DNA of 53,283 nucleotides from CAYOMP01 sp964405075. Its GTDB lineage: Bacteria > Bacillota > Clostridia > Lachnospirales > Lachnospiraceae. A model generated the notes under the pieces. That model was not told where the DNA came from. It made no database searches and worked only from the letters and a program-made list of their open reading frames with translations. A program made the position numbers and the translations under genes. The stretch spans positions 1 to 53,283 of the forward strand of contig CAYOMP010000004.1 in assembly GCA_964405075.1 (NCBI GenBank), written 5' to 3'. Positions 26,423 to 34,813 of the stretch are shown piece after piece; position 1 is the first letter of the stretch; each line of letters opens with the position of its first letter.

Positions 26423-27130
26423 ATGAAGCTTCAAGACTTAAAAGTAGGAGAAAAAGTAACATTGGAAGTGGTATGGGGAATATCAGTATATCCTATTCCG
26501 ACTACAGTAATAGCTTCCACAGAAGTGGGAACCATAATTAAGCCCTTTGTAGTATTAGGCACCGTGTTAGAACTAGGTTCGGAGCAATTTAGGGATATGC
26601 ACTATAATATACATGGGGTAACGCCTGTAACTCGTGAGAAAATTAGTTGGAAAAATGTAAATGTTCAGACGAAGGTTCTTAAAGATGTTACCTACTACAT
26701 TATTAGAACAAAAGAAGATGCAGAATATGGTAATCGTCAGGAGCGTAGAGAGCATCCGAGAATGACATTAGACTTAAAGGGCACAGCAACTGTTATAACC
26801 GAAGAAGAGGCTCTTGGAAAAGATAAAAATAAAGCTGATAATATGGTGGATAATATATTAGGAATTCAAGCTGTTCAACATGAAATTCGTGTCCATGATA
26901 TTAGTGACAGTGGTATTTCATTTTATACCCACAAAGATGTAGAATTTATGGGGCATTATGTGAAAATAGAATTTGGTGATAAAGTTAAGAATAAGTATTT
27001 TGAGTCAATTGTTTTTTGTTTGCCTAATCGTTGTGAAGATAAAGGGGAATGGAGATTATATGGCTGTGATATAAACAGAACAGCAGGGGACTTACTACTG
27101 TATGTGTTCCTAAAGCGAATGGAAAAATAG
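26423..27130 (+). CDS. YcgR-like PilZ-domain cyclic-di-GMP receptor
   Basis: 235 residues. The N-terminal half (1-100) resembles the YcgR N-terminal flagellar-brake domain. The C-terminal half is a PilZ domain with both ligand motifs: RRxxxR as R108-R109-E-H-P-R113, and DxSxxG as DISDSG at 159-164. The spacing between them is longer than usual because of an acidic/Lys-rich insertion (about 127-150). PilZ proteins bind cyclic-di-GMP and change motility or matrix output. It lies 28 bp after the second hybrid kinase with RBS AGGGGGG, so it likely belongs to the same operon, whose first kinase carries an intact GGDEF motif. Confidence 0.85.
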   Translation: MKLQDLKVGEKVTLEVVWGISVYPIPTTVIASTEVGTIIKPFVVLGTVLELGSEQFRDMHYNIHGVTPVTREKISWKNVNVQTKVLKDVTYYIIRTKEDAEYGNRQERREHPRMTLDLKGTATVITEEEALGKDKNKADNMVDNILGIQAVQHEIRVHDISDSGISFYTHKDVEFMGHYVKIEFGDKVKNKYFESIVFCLPNRCEDKGEWRLYGCDINRTAGDLLLYVFLKRMEK

Positions 27131-27160
27131 AAAAAAGGGAATATTCTAACACTTTAGGAT

Positions 27161-27224
27161 TGGTATTTGACTTTAAAGTAACAGATTTATACAGTCACTT
27201 GATTAACTTAAATGTCAAATATCA
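27161..27224. repeat. Imperfect 19-bp inverted repeat between convergent genes
   Basis: Arms 27161-27179 and 27206-27224 match at 16 of 19 positions around a 26-nt loop. They lie between the PilZ gene and the convergent AraC gene. No clean T-run follows either arm, so it is at best a weak terminator. A smaller hairpin (TGATTTAA, 27256-27263, with TTAAATCA, 27281-27288) overlaps the AraC stop. Confidence 0.4.
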
Positions 27225-27285
27225 GATTAATGGCTGAACGGTCAAATTTATCTTATGATTTAAGTAGTGAAAGTTATATGTTAAA

Positions 27286-28080
27286 TCACAAATTGTTTTT
27301 TGAAGAATGTCGGTAATTAGAAGGAGTGATTCCGATAAATTTCTTAAATTGCCTCATAAAATGCAGTTCGTTATTATAACCACAAAAATCAGCAATATCA
27401 CTAATTTGCATATTAGTTGTAGTTAAATATAATTTAGCTAAGTTTAATCGAGAATTAATTATATCCTGTTGACAGGAACATCCGAAATACTGCTTATACA
27501 AGTGCTGGAAATATGAAGTACTTAAACAAACAGATGAGGCAATATCTTCAATTATCCATGTAGAAGAAGGATTGTTATATATTTGTGTGCGTAAATGTGA
27601 AAGAGCAACATAATGAATGCCTGATAAAGAATCAGAATTTTTGGGAGACAAATCATCAGCTATTGAATAAAACAATGTACGCATAAAGGAATCTATAATA
27701 TTTTGATAATGCTCACTTTTATTATGAAAAACATCAGATATCATAGAAACATATTGAGATAACTTATGAAAATCAGACGGATAAAGTATGTTATATAATG
27801 GAATATTTAAACCATCAAAAAATTCCTTATCATTCTCATTTAATGAAAAGTGTATCCAATCATCATTATATCCAGAAATATCACAACCATAATGGATATG
27901 ACTATTAGGGGGAAAACAAATTATCATATTGGGCTTGGTTTCTATTTTATTTTCATTAATATAGAACCAGGCTTCTTTTTTCACTAAAAGAAGAAGATAG
28001 TCAGATACACTATTATTATATTCAATATTGCATGGTTTTGGATGATGTGAATCATGTCCACAGCTTGTTATTGTTATCAT
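27286..28080 (-). CDS. AraC-family regulator of the polysaccharide locus
   Basis: 264 residues. The N-terminal part (1-150) has the AraC-type cupin pattern, opening with MITITSCGHDSHHP and containing PNMIICFPPNSHIHYG. The C-terminal 100 residues are the double helix-turn-helix (ASSVCLSTSYFQHLYKQYFG; then ISDIADFCGYNNELHFMRQFKKFIGITPSNYR). It is transcribed divergently from the glycoside hydrolase operon starting at 28369, the classic arrangement for a local sugar-responsive activator. The two share a 288-bp intergenic region. Inducer unknown; probably an oligosaccharide released by the locus. Confidence 0.92.
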   Translation of the reverse strand: MITITSCGHDSHHPKPCNIEYNNSVSDYLLLLVKKEAWFYINENKIETKPNMIICFPPNSHIHYGCDISGYNDDWIHFSLNENDKEFFDGLNIPLYNILYPSDFHKLSQYVSMISDVFHNKSEHYQNIIDSFMRTLFYSIADDLSPKNSDSLSGIHYVALSHLRTQIYNNPSSTWIIEDIASSVCLSTSYFQHLYKQYFGCSCQQDIINSRLNLAKLYLTTTNMQISDIADFCGYNNELHFMRQFKKFIGITPSNYRHSSKNNL

Positions 28081-28233
28081 TTCTAAAGCCCTTCTGTACT
28101 CTTATAAAATTCGTGTTATTGATAATTGATTAAAATAATAAAGAATAAGATATTATAACCATTGTAAAGAAAAAAAATAATGATGTCAATTAAATACAAA
28201 AAAATAAAGCAGATTATGTCAGTAAAAAAACGG

Positions 28234-28266
28234 AGTAATACATTGTTGTATGTATTACTTTTTTTT
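28234..28266 (+). terminator. Intrinsic terminator inside the divergent intergenic region
   Basis: AGTAATACAT (28234-28243) pairs perfectly with ATGTATTACT (28250-28259) around a 6-nt loop, followed by seven Ts (28260-28266). In the other direction it is followed by CCGTTTTTTT, so it could act both ways. No gene ends here on either strand. It would therefore stop a short leader transcript or isolate the two divergent promoters. Confidence 0.7.
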
Positions 28267-28309
28267 ATTATTAAGAAGAAATCTTAATAGTTTAGCGTTG
28301 TAAATTATT

Positions 28310-28337
28310 TTGCGTTATTAGCAATTAACAATATCAT
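28310..28337 (+). promoter_or_regulatory. Candidate promoter of the glycoside hydrolase operon
   Basis: TTGCGT (28310-28315) and TATCAT (28332-28337) are separated by 16 bp, 31 bp before the GH28 start. GCGTT occurs at 28295 and again at 28312, a 17-bp direct spacing that might serve the AraC protein. Both are weak predictions. Confidence 0.4.
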
Positions 28338-28368
28338 ATGATTTAATAGAAAAAATGAAAGGGTAAGA

Positions 28369-29748
28369 ATGGATATGCGTATTGATATTAAAATATACGG
28401 GGCTATAGGTGATGGCATAAGTAATAATACCGGTATTATACAAGAATGTATAAACAGATGCAGTCAGTTAGGTGGAGGAACCGTAGTAATTGATGATGGA
28501 CAATATCTGGCAGGTACAATATTTCTGAAAAATAATGTTTTTCTTGAAATAACTGAGTCAGCGATGCTTATAGCAAGTCCTAATATTGAAGATTATAGTC
28601 AAAATACACATCATAATCGTTATAGAAATGAAAAGGATATGGATTATTGCTTTATCTATGCAGAGGACCAGACAAATATTGGAATCAAGGGAAAAGGAAA
28701 AATATTGGGAAATGCCGAAAGTTTTCCAAATGAAGGAAGTATTTGTCGTCCTATGATGATTCGATTACTGCGATGCCAAAATGTACATATAGAGGATATC
28801 AGGTTATATGATGCGGCGGCATGGACAACAGCTTTTTTGGATTCTTCATATATTTGGGTAAAAAATGTCTGGATAAAAAATGATAAAAGATATAACGGTG
28901 ATGGCTTGGATTTTGATGGCTGCTCTCACGTATTTGTGGAAGGCTGCAGTATTACCGGAACAGATGATAATTTGTGTTTGCAATCAAGTAGTCAGAAATA
29001 TCCGGTAGAAGAAATACATATCAGTAATTGTGAGTTTTCATCAATTTGTGCAGCCATTCGTATAGGGTTAAAATCAATTGGCACTATAAAAAATGTTGTA
29101 ATAAGTAATTGTACAATGAAAAATGTATGGAGGGAAGGAATCAAAATTGAATGTACAGAAGGTGGAAACATATCGGATATATTAGTGAACAATGTAGTAA
29201 TGAATAATGTTAGAAGACCTATTTTTACAATTCTAAATAACAGATTTGAGGAAAAAGGTTTGGGTAGTTCAGTTGAATTGGAAAAGATGCCTAATATAGG
29301 GAAAATGGAAAATCTTATATTCTCTAATATTATTGTCACAGATGATGAAGAAATGAGAAATATTCACTATAGATTTAATCAGGACGTGATGGGAGAGCCT
29401 CGCTTTAATGGTATACGTTTTGATGCGGAAAAGATGCATAAAATAGAGAATGTATCTTTACAAAATATAAAATACAAAACGATTGGTGGTGTAAAGCAAA
29501 GTGAAATCCCAGATACATACCCTGAAGTATTGGATATGATTTACCATACAGGGGAAGAAACTGTGGAGAATTACTATCCTGATTGGAGCAGGGCTACATA
29601 TTTGGATTTAAGAAATATTGATGGATTATATATATCAAATATGCAATTAGAAACAATGAAAAAGGATGAACGAATACCATACATCATAGAAAATTGTAAT
29701 GTTTTGAAACAGGAAATATTTGACAAAGGAATAAAATGCAAAGAGTAA
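28369..29748 (+). CDS. GH28-like (polygalacturonase-fold) glycoside hydrolase, divergent
   Basis: 459 residues with parallel beta-helix repeats (IHISNCEFSS, VVISNCTMKN, NIIVTDDEE). The three catalytic aspartates of GH28 are present with canonical spacing: Asp178 in NGDGLDFDG, and Asp199-Asp200 in GTDDNLCLQS. The His of the usual GHG motif is missing (the region reads SICAAIRIGLKS), and the usual RIK reads GIKIE. These positions contact galacturonate in classical polygalacturonases, so the substrate may differ. There is no signal peptide, so it acts in the cytoplasm on imported oligosaccharides. First gene of the operon; ATG 28375 is an alternative start. Confidence 0.87.
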   Translation: MDMRIDIKIYGAIGDGISNNTGIIQECINRCSQLGGGTVVIDDGQYLAGTIFLKNNVFLEITESAMLIASPNIEDYSQNTHHNRYRNEKDMDYCFIYAEDQTNIGIKGKGKILGNAESFPNEGSICRPMMIRLLRCQNVHIEDIRLYDAAAWTTAFLDSSYIWVKNVWIKNDKRYNGDGLDFDGCSHVFVEGCSITGTDDNLCLQSSSQKYPVEEIHISNCEFSSICAAIRIGLKSIGTIKNVVISNCTMKNVWREGIKIECTEGGNISDILVNNVVMNNVRRPIFTILNNRFEEKGLGSSVELEKMPNIGKMENLIFSNIIVTDDEEMRNIHYRFNQDVMGEPRFNGIRFDAEKMHKIENVSLQNIKYKTIGGVKQSEIPDTYPEVLDMIYHTGEETVENYYPDWSRATYLDLRNIDGLYISNMQLETMKKDERIPYIIENCNVLKQEIFDKGIKCKE

Positions 29749-29807
29749 TAAATAGGAAGTTATAACAAATGAAAGAAAATATAGATTAAGAAAGGAAGAG
29801 AGGAAAA

Positions 29808-30959
29808 ATGAAGGATTATAGTATTTGGGCAAATGAGGTATTGGAAAAAGTAAGAACAAAAATGGAATGGGTAAGTGAGAAGAATAGGGATAAAATTCCT
29901 TATACGACAGATAAAGATGGAAATTATGATGACAGGGCAGATATGACAAAGGAATGGAATGATAATGATGGATTAAATTGGTGGACTAATGGTTTCTGGG
30001 GTGGACTAATGTGGATGCTATATCAGGATACAAAGAAAGAAAAATATCTTGATATTGCCAGAAGTTCTGCTAAGAAGTTAGAAAAGTGTTTTGAAACATA
30101 TTACGGATTGCATCATGATGTTGGATTTATGTTTGTGCCAACATCTGTAACTGACTACAGATTAACAGGAAATGAAGATGCCAGACGAGTAGCTATGCAT
30201 GCGGCGAATTTGTTAGCAGGAAGATTTAACCCGGTTGGTAAATTCATCAGAGCATGGAACGAGGTGGGAACTGATGATACAAGAGGCTGGGCGATTATTG
30301 ATTGTATGTTTAATATTTCGTTACTTTATTGGGCTACAGAAGAAACTAATGATCCACGATTTAAGCAGATAGCAATGATGCATGCAGATACTGTTATGAA
30401 TAATTTTATTCGACCTGATGGTTCAGTGTGCCATATTGTTGAGTTTAATCCTGAAACCGGAGAGATGGTAAAAAGCTATGGCGGACAGGGATATGGCGAA
30501 GGTTCTGCTTGGAGTAGAGGTCAAGGCTGGGCTGTATATGGATTTGCCAATAGTTACACACATACAAAGAAACAGGAGTATTTAGATGCAGCTAAAAGAG
30601 TAGCACATTATTGTATGGCAAATATTCCAGAGAATGGCATTATAAAGGTTGATTTCAGACAACCTGATGAACCAGCATGGGAAGATTCGTGTGGTGCTTG
30701 TGTTATAGCAGGAGGACTTCTTGAAATTGCGAAATATGTACCGGAATTAGAAAAAGATATGTATGTTGAGGCTGCTGTAAAAATATTAAAAGCCATTGCA
30801 GATACAAGAGCGGATTATAGCGAAGGGTGTGATGCAATTGTACAAAATTGTACAGGTGCATACCATTCAGAACAACATCATTTTACAATGAATTATGCAG
30901 ATTATTACTTTATAGAAGCACTTTATAAATTGACAGGGACAGGGATTTTGATTTGGTAA
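29808..30959 (+). CDS. GH88 unsaturated glucuronyl hydrolase
   Basis: 383 residues, alpha/alpha-barrel. It hydrates and removes the 4,5-unsaturated uronic acid left at the non-reducing end by polysaccharide lyases. Key residues are Asp104 in HHDVGF and Asp165 in IIDCMFN, 61 residues apart. This is the same spacing as Asp88 and Asp149 of the characterised Bacillus sp. GL1 enzyme. NWWTNGFWGGLMWMLY, GSAWSRGQGWAVYGF and the late WEDSCGACVIAGGL are family hallmarks and favour GH88 over GH105. No signal peptide. Its presence implies that a lyase supplies the substrate, consistent with the large heparinase-like protein at 46763. RBS GAAAGGAAGAGAGG lies before ATG 29808. Confidence 0.93.
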   Translation: MKDYSIWANEVLEKVRTKMEWVSEKNRDKIPYTTDKDGNYDDRADMTKEWNDNDGLNWWTNGFWGGLMWMLYQDTKKEKYLDIARSSAKKLEKCFETYYGLHHDVGFMFVPTSVTDYRLTGNEDARRVAMHAANLLAGRFNPVGKFIRAWNEVGTDDTRGWAIIDCMFNISLLYWATEETNDPRFKQIAMMHADTVMNNFIRPDGSVCHIVEFNPETGEMVKSYGGQGYGEGSAWSRGQGWAVYGFANSYTHTKKQEYLDAAKRVAHYCMANIPENGIIKVDFRQPDEPAWEDSCGACVIAGGLLEIAKYVPELEKDMYVEAAVKILKAIADTRADYSEGCDAIVQNCTGAYHSEQHHFTMNYADYYFIEALYKLTGTGILIW

Positions 30960-30973
30960 GCAGGAGGTAAATA

Positions 30974-33040
30974 ATGAAAGAAATTGCAAAAGGCATTTGG
31001 AAGATTGTAATGGGAGATGTTGAAGAACATACACCAATATCTTTAGGTGATTTTGAAATAAAAACAAAGGAAATAAATGATATTCCTATATCTATAAAAA
31101 TGAATTTTTCAAAAGAAGATATTTCTATAAAAGAAACTAAAAGAGGTGTAACAATTACGCTTCCAATGGAAACGGAAGAAGATATATATGGATTTGGTCT
31201 TCAATTGAGAAGTTTTAACCATGCAGGAAAGAGAAGATATATAAAGGTGGATTCAGACCCAATAGCGGATACAGGGGAAAGTCACGCTCCGGTACCATTT
31301 TATATATCGACTGCTGGATATGGAATAGCTGTAAATACATTTAGATATACTACATTTCTTATGGGAACCAACACTGAACGAGGGGATTCAAGTCATATGA
31401 CCTCGGAAAATGAAAAACATGAGGAATTCTCAGAGACAGCTTTATATGCATTAAAAAGGGCGAAGGAAAAGAGGAAAATTATTATTGATATTCCAGCTGC
31501 AAGGGGAATTGAATTTTTCATCTTTGAAGGAAATATTGCGGAAGTAGTACAGCGATACAATCTTTTCTCAGGAGGCGGATGTGTTCCACCTATGTGGGGA
31601 TTGGGCAATTGGTATCGTGGTTATGGTGGCTGTGATCAAAATAAGGCAATAGCATTAGCTGAACAGTTTAGAAACGAAAATATTCCAATGGATGTAATTG
31701 GATTAGAGCCTGGTTGGCATTCTCATAGCTATGCCTGCACTTATAAGTGGTCAAATATGTTTCCAAATCCGGAAAAGATGATAGATACAATGAAAGAAAA
31801 GGGATACAAAATTAATCTTTGGGAGCATATTTATGTTTATCCTAAGGCACCATTTTATAAAGAATTAATGCCTTATAGTGGAAGTTATGAAGTGTGGAAT
31901 GGTTTAGTACCTGATTTTGCAACAAAAGAAGCAAATGAAATTTTTGAAAAGTATCATGCAGACGAATTCGTAAAAAAAGGAATAGCAGGTTTCAAATTAG
32001 ATGAGTGTGACAATTCAGATTATAATCCATCGAATTGGGCTTTTCCTGATTCAACAGAGTTTCCGTCTGGTATGGATGGTGAACAAATGCATTCTGCTGT
32101 GGGAGTATTGTATCAGAATTTGATTAATAGAATCTATAAAAAAGAAAATAAAAGAACATATTCTCAGGTACGTTCATCAGGTATCTTTGCATCATCATTA
32201 CCATTTGTTATTTACTCAGATTTGTATGACCATAAACAGTTTATTAGAGGTATGATAAATTCAAGTTTTTCAGGATTGTTATGGTGTCCTGAGGTTAGAG
32301 ACTGTAAAAATGGAGATGACTTATTAAGACGTATCCAAACAGTTATATTTTCAGCTCATTCATTGATAAACAGCTGGAGAATTCCTAGTCCACCATGGAA
32401 ACAAACAGATATTGAGCAAAATCTTGCAGGTATAGAAATGGAAACATCTGATTACTATACAGAAAAATGCAGAGAGTTATTCGAGCTTAGAATGCAATTA
32501 TTACCATATTTATATAGCGCTTTTATTGAGTATAACAAAACAGGAAAACCGCCAATAAGAGCATTGGTAATGGATTATCCGAAAGATATGACAGTTAGAA
32601 TGATAGACGATGAGTATATGTTTGGCGAGAGTATGTTGGTATGTCCGTTTACTTATGAGGAAGGAACTAAAAAGGAAATATATTTACCAGATGGAATATG
32701 GTATGACTTTTTTACAAAAGAAAAAATTCAAGGTGGCTGCTACATAGAAGTAGAAGCGGCTTATGATAAGATTCCTGTATTTGTAAAAAAGGGAAGTATA
32801 ATTCCATTGGCTAAGCCGGTTCAGTGTGTAAAAGAAGATACTGTATTTGAAATGGATATATTAATTTTTGGAGATGCAGATTCAAGGTTCTGTTTGTATG
32901 AAGATGATTTCGTAAGCTTCGATTATGAAAAAGCATGTGGATGTATTGAATTGGAATACAAAGTAGGGACTGAATTAGCAGTCAAAGCTGAAAATAAATT
33001 TGAAAAATACAGAATATGCAGCAGTAAGATAATTGAATAA
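30974..33040 (+). CDS. GH31 alpha-glycosidase
   Basis: 688 residues, no signal peptide. An N-terminal beta-sandwich (to about 220) precedes the catalytic barrel, starting at PPMWGLGNWYRGYGG. The nucleophile is Asp343 in AGFKLDECDNSD, and the acid/base is likely Asp416 in FVIYSDLYDH, where most GH31 enzymes have SGD. A C-terminal beta domain includes YLPDGIWYDFFTKE and IPVFVKKGSIIPLA, both typical. GH31 includes alpha-glucosidases, alpha-xylosidases and sulfoquinovosidases; the altered acid/base segment prevents a confident choice. It starts 14 bp after GH88 with RBS AGGAGGT and should act on imported oligosaccharides. Confidence 0.92.
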   Translation: MKEIAKGIWKIVMGDVEEHTPISLGDFEIKTKEINDIPISIKMNFSKEDISIKETKRGVTITLPMETEEDIYGFGLQLRSFNHAGKRRYIKVDSDPIADTGESHAPVPFYISTAGYGIAVNTFRYTTFLMGTNTERGDSSHMTSENEKHEEFSETALYALKRAKEKRKIIIDIPAARGIEFFIFEGNIAEVVQRYNLFSGGGCVPPMWGLGNWYRGYGGCDQNKAIALAEQFRNENIPMDVIGLEPGWHSHSYACTYKWSNMFPNPEKMIDTMKEKGYKINLWEHIYVYPKAPFYKELMPYSGSYEVWNGLVPDFATKEANEIFEKYHADEFVKKGIAGFKLDECDNSDYNPSNWAFPDSTEFPSGMDGEQMHSAVGVLYQNLINRIYKKENKRTYSQVRSSGIFASSLPFVIYSDLYDHKQFIRGMINSSFSGLLWCPEVRDCKNGDDLLRRIQTVIFSAHSLINSWRIPSPPWKQTDIEQNLAGIEMETSDYYTEKCRELFELRMQLLPYLYSAFIEYNKTGKPPIRALVMDYPKDMTVRMIDDEYMFGESMLVCPFTYEEGTKKEIYLPDGIWYDFFTKEKIQGGCYIEVEAAYDKIPVFVKKGSIIPLAKPVQCVKEDTVFEMDILIFGDADSRFCLYEDDFVSFDYEKACGCIELEYKVGTELAVKAENKFEKYRICSSKIIE

Positions 33041-33062
33041 TTAAAAAAAGGATATGAGAAAA

Positions 33063-33860
33063 ATGACAGAGATTTGCCTAAAAGTGTTAAATAAGGAAAA
33101 TTCCACTGTAGCTGTGAAACGTGGAATTGATGAAGTTAATTTAGTAGTTTCAAGAGAATATGAAGCTGGAGACAGAATTATACTGGAAACAGCTTCAAAG
33201 GCAGTATTTGTGTGGTTGCAGTTTGATGAAGCTATTGGAAAGTCTTTAGTATTAATTAAGGGAAATGTGGAGTATAAGATTCCTTTTGGCGAGAAGAGAA
33301 TTAATTTATCACCAAAGGCGTTTTATGGAAATAAACATTTGATTTCAGTTAAAGTAGCCAGAGATTATGAAGTAAAAGCCTATAGAAATTTGGCTGTAAA
33401 CGTGTGTGATCAGCACGAAATTGAAAATCTATATCCACATGCAGTTGCAAATGTGGAAACTAGGGGAGAATCAGTGTTTGCGGCACAAAATGCTATTGAT
33501 GGAATTACGGTTAATGATTGTCACGGTGAATGGCCATATCAATCATGGGGAATTAATATGCAAGAGGATGCCAAGTTGAAGATTGACTTTGGAAGAAAAG
33601 TTAAAATCGACACAATTGTATTGTATACAAGAGCAGACTTTCCACATGATAATTGGTGGAAGAAGGTTACATTTAGTTTTTCTGATGGAAGTAAATTAGA
33701 TATGGAAATGGAAAAAAGTGAAATTTCTCACGAAATTAAGTTTAAAGAAAAAAGTGTGGAATGGTTGGAACTGTATAATTTGAAAAAATCAGAAGAACCT
33801 TCACCATTTCCCGCTTTGTCGCAAATAGAAGTGTATGGTACAGAAGCAAGTGAAAAATAA
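33063..33860 (+). CDS. Cytoplasmic protein with discoidin (F5/8C)-like carbohydrate-binding domain
   Basis: 265 residues from ATG 33063, or 268 from ATG 33054; the RBS AAAGGA is too close to 33054, so the later start is preferred. The first 120 residues are beta-rich and unrecognised. The second half looks like a galactose-binding/discoidin fold (ANVETRGESVFAAQNAIDG, KLKIDFGRKVKIDTIVLYTRADFP, and the closing FPALSQIEVYG). No catalytic domain and no signal peptide are seen. Such domains normally sit in secreted enzymes, so a free cytoplasmic copy is odd. It lies between GH31 and the sugar kinase and may bind oligosaccharides or assist GH31. Confidence 0.7.
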   Translation: MTEICLKVLNKENSTVAVKRGIDEVNLVVSREYEAGDRIILETASKAVFVWLQFDEAIGKSLVLIKGNVEYKIPFGEKRINLSPKAFYGNKHLISVKVARDYEVKAYRNLAVNVCDQHEIENLYPHAVANVETRGESVFAAQNAIDGITVNDCHGEWPYQSWGINMQEDAKLKIDFGRKVKIDTIVLYTRADFPHDNWWKKVTFSFSDGSKLDMEMEKSEISHEIKFKEKSVEWLELYNLKKSEEPSPFPALSQIEVYGTEASEK

Positions 33861-33937
33861 CGAAATTAGAGAATAAAAAGATAAATTGTATATGTTTGTT
33901 AGGACTAAAAATAGCAAATATATGGAAAGGAAGAAAA

Positions 33938-34813
33938 ATGTTAATTGGAGGAATTGAAGCAGGCGGAACAAAGATGGTTTGTGCTGTTGGAGATGAAAAT
34001 GGCAAATTAATTGATAGAATCACATTTGCAACCAAAATGCCAGAAGAAACCTTTAAAGATATTATTTTGTATTTCAAAAGATGGGATATTGATGCATTAG
34101 GCATTGGATGTTTTGGACCTATAGATTTGGATAAAAATTCTAAAACTTATGGGTATATTACCAGTACGCCTAAAAAAGGCTGGAGTAATTGTAATGTTGT
34201 TGGGATTTTAAAAGAGGCTTTAAATGTGCCAATTGGATTTGATACAGATGTCAATGGAGCTGTTTTAGGAGAAGTGACTTGGGGAGCAGCTAAGGGTGTA
34301 AATACAGCAATATATATTACAATAGGTACCGGAGTTGGAGTTGGAGTTTATATTAATGGTAAATTATTACACGGAATGATGCACCCGGAAGCAGGTCACA
34401 TTTTACTTAATAAGCATGAAGCAGATACCTTTAAGGGAATTTGTCCTTATCATAGTAATTGCTTAGAAGGGTTGGCATCTGGACCTGCAATAGAAGCCAG
34501 ATGGGGAAAAAAGGCATACGACTTAGCTGATAATAAGCAAGTGTGGGAGTTGGAAGCTTACTATATTGCACAGGCAATAGTAAATTATATCTTAACATAC
34601 TCACCAGAAAAAATTATTCTTTGGGGTGGTGTTATGCATCAGGAATATTTGTTTTCTAGTGTACGTGAAAATGTTAAAGAGCTGTTAAATGGATATATAA
34701 CACATAAAAACATCGCAGAAAACATTGATAATTATATTGTAAAACCTTCCTTAGAAGATAATCCGGGAATTTTAGGAGCTATTCAATTGGGGGTATTAGA
34801 ATGGAAAAAATAA
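33938..34813 (+). CDS. ROK-family sugar kinase, fructokinase-like
   Basis: 291 residues; start ATG 33938 (MLIGGIEAGGTKMVCAVG) behind AGGAAG, with the frame from 33896 extending artificially. The ATP-binding motif GGIEAGGTK, the catalytic Asp in GFDTDVNGAVLGE, the Gly-rich YITIGTGVGVGV and the zinc-site pattern HPEAGH...CPYHSNCLEGLASGPAIEARWG are all present. This is the fructokinase branch (ScrK/GmuE-like) of ROK. It would phosphorylate fructose or mannose. It overlaps the mannose-6-phosphate isomerase gene by 13 bp, as the GmuE-GmuF pair do as neighbours in the Bacillus subtilis glucomannan operon, which argues for a mannose route. Confidence 0.9.
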   Translation: MLIGGIEAGGTKMVCAVGDENGKLIDRITFATKMPEETFKDIILYFKRWDIDALGIGCFGPIDLDKNSKTYGYITSTPKKGWSNCNVVGILKEALNVPIGFDTDVNGAVLGEVTWGAAKGVNTAIYITIGTGVGVGVYINGKLLHGMMHPEAGHILLNKHEADTFKGICPYHSNCLEGLASGPAIEARWGKKAYDLADNKQVWELEAYYIAQAIVNYILTYSPEKIILWGGVMHQEYLFSSVRENVKELLNGYITHKNIAENIDNYIVKPSLEDNPGILGAIQLGVLEWKK

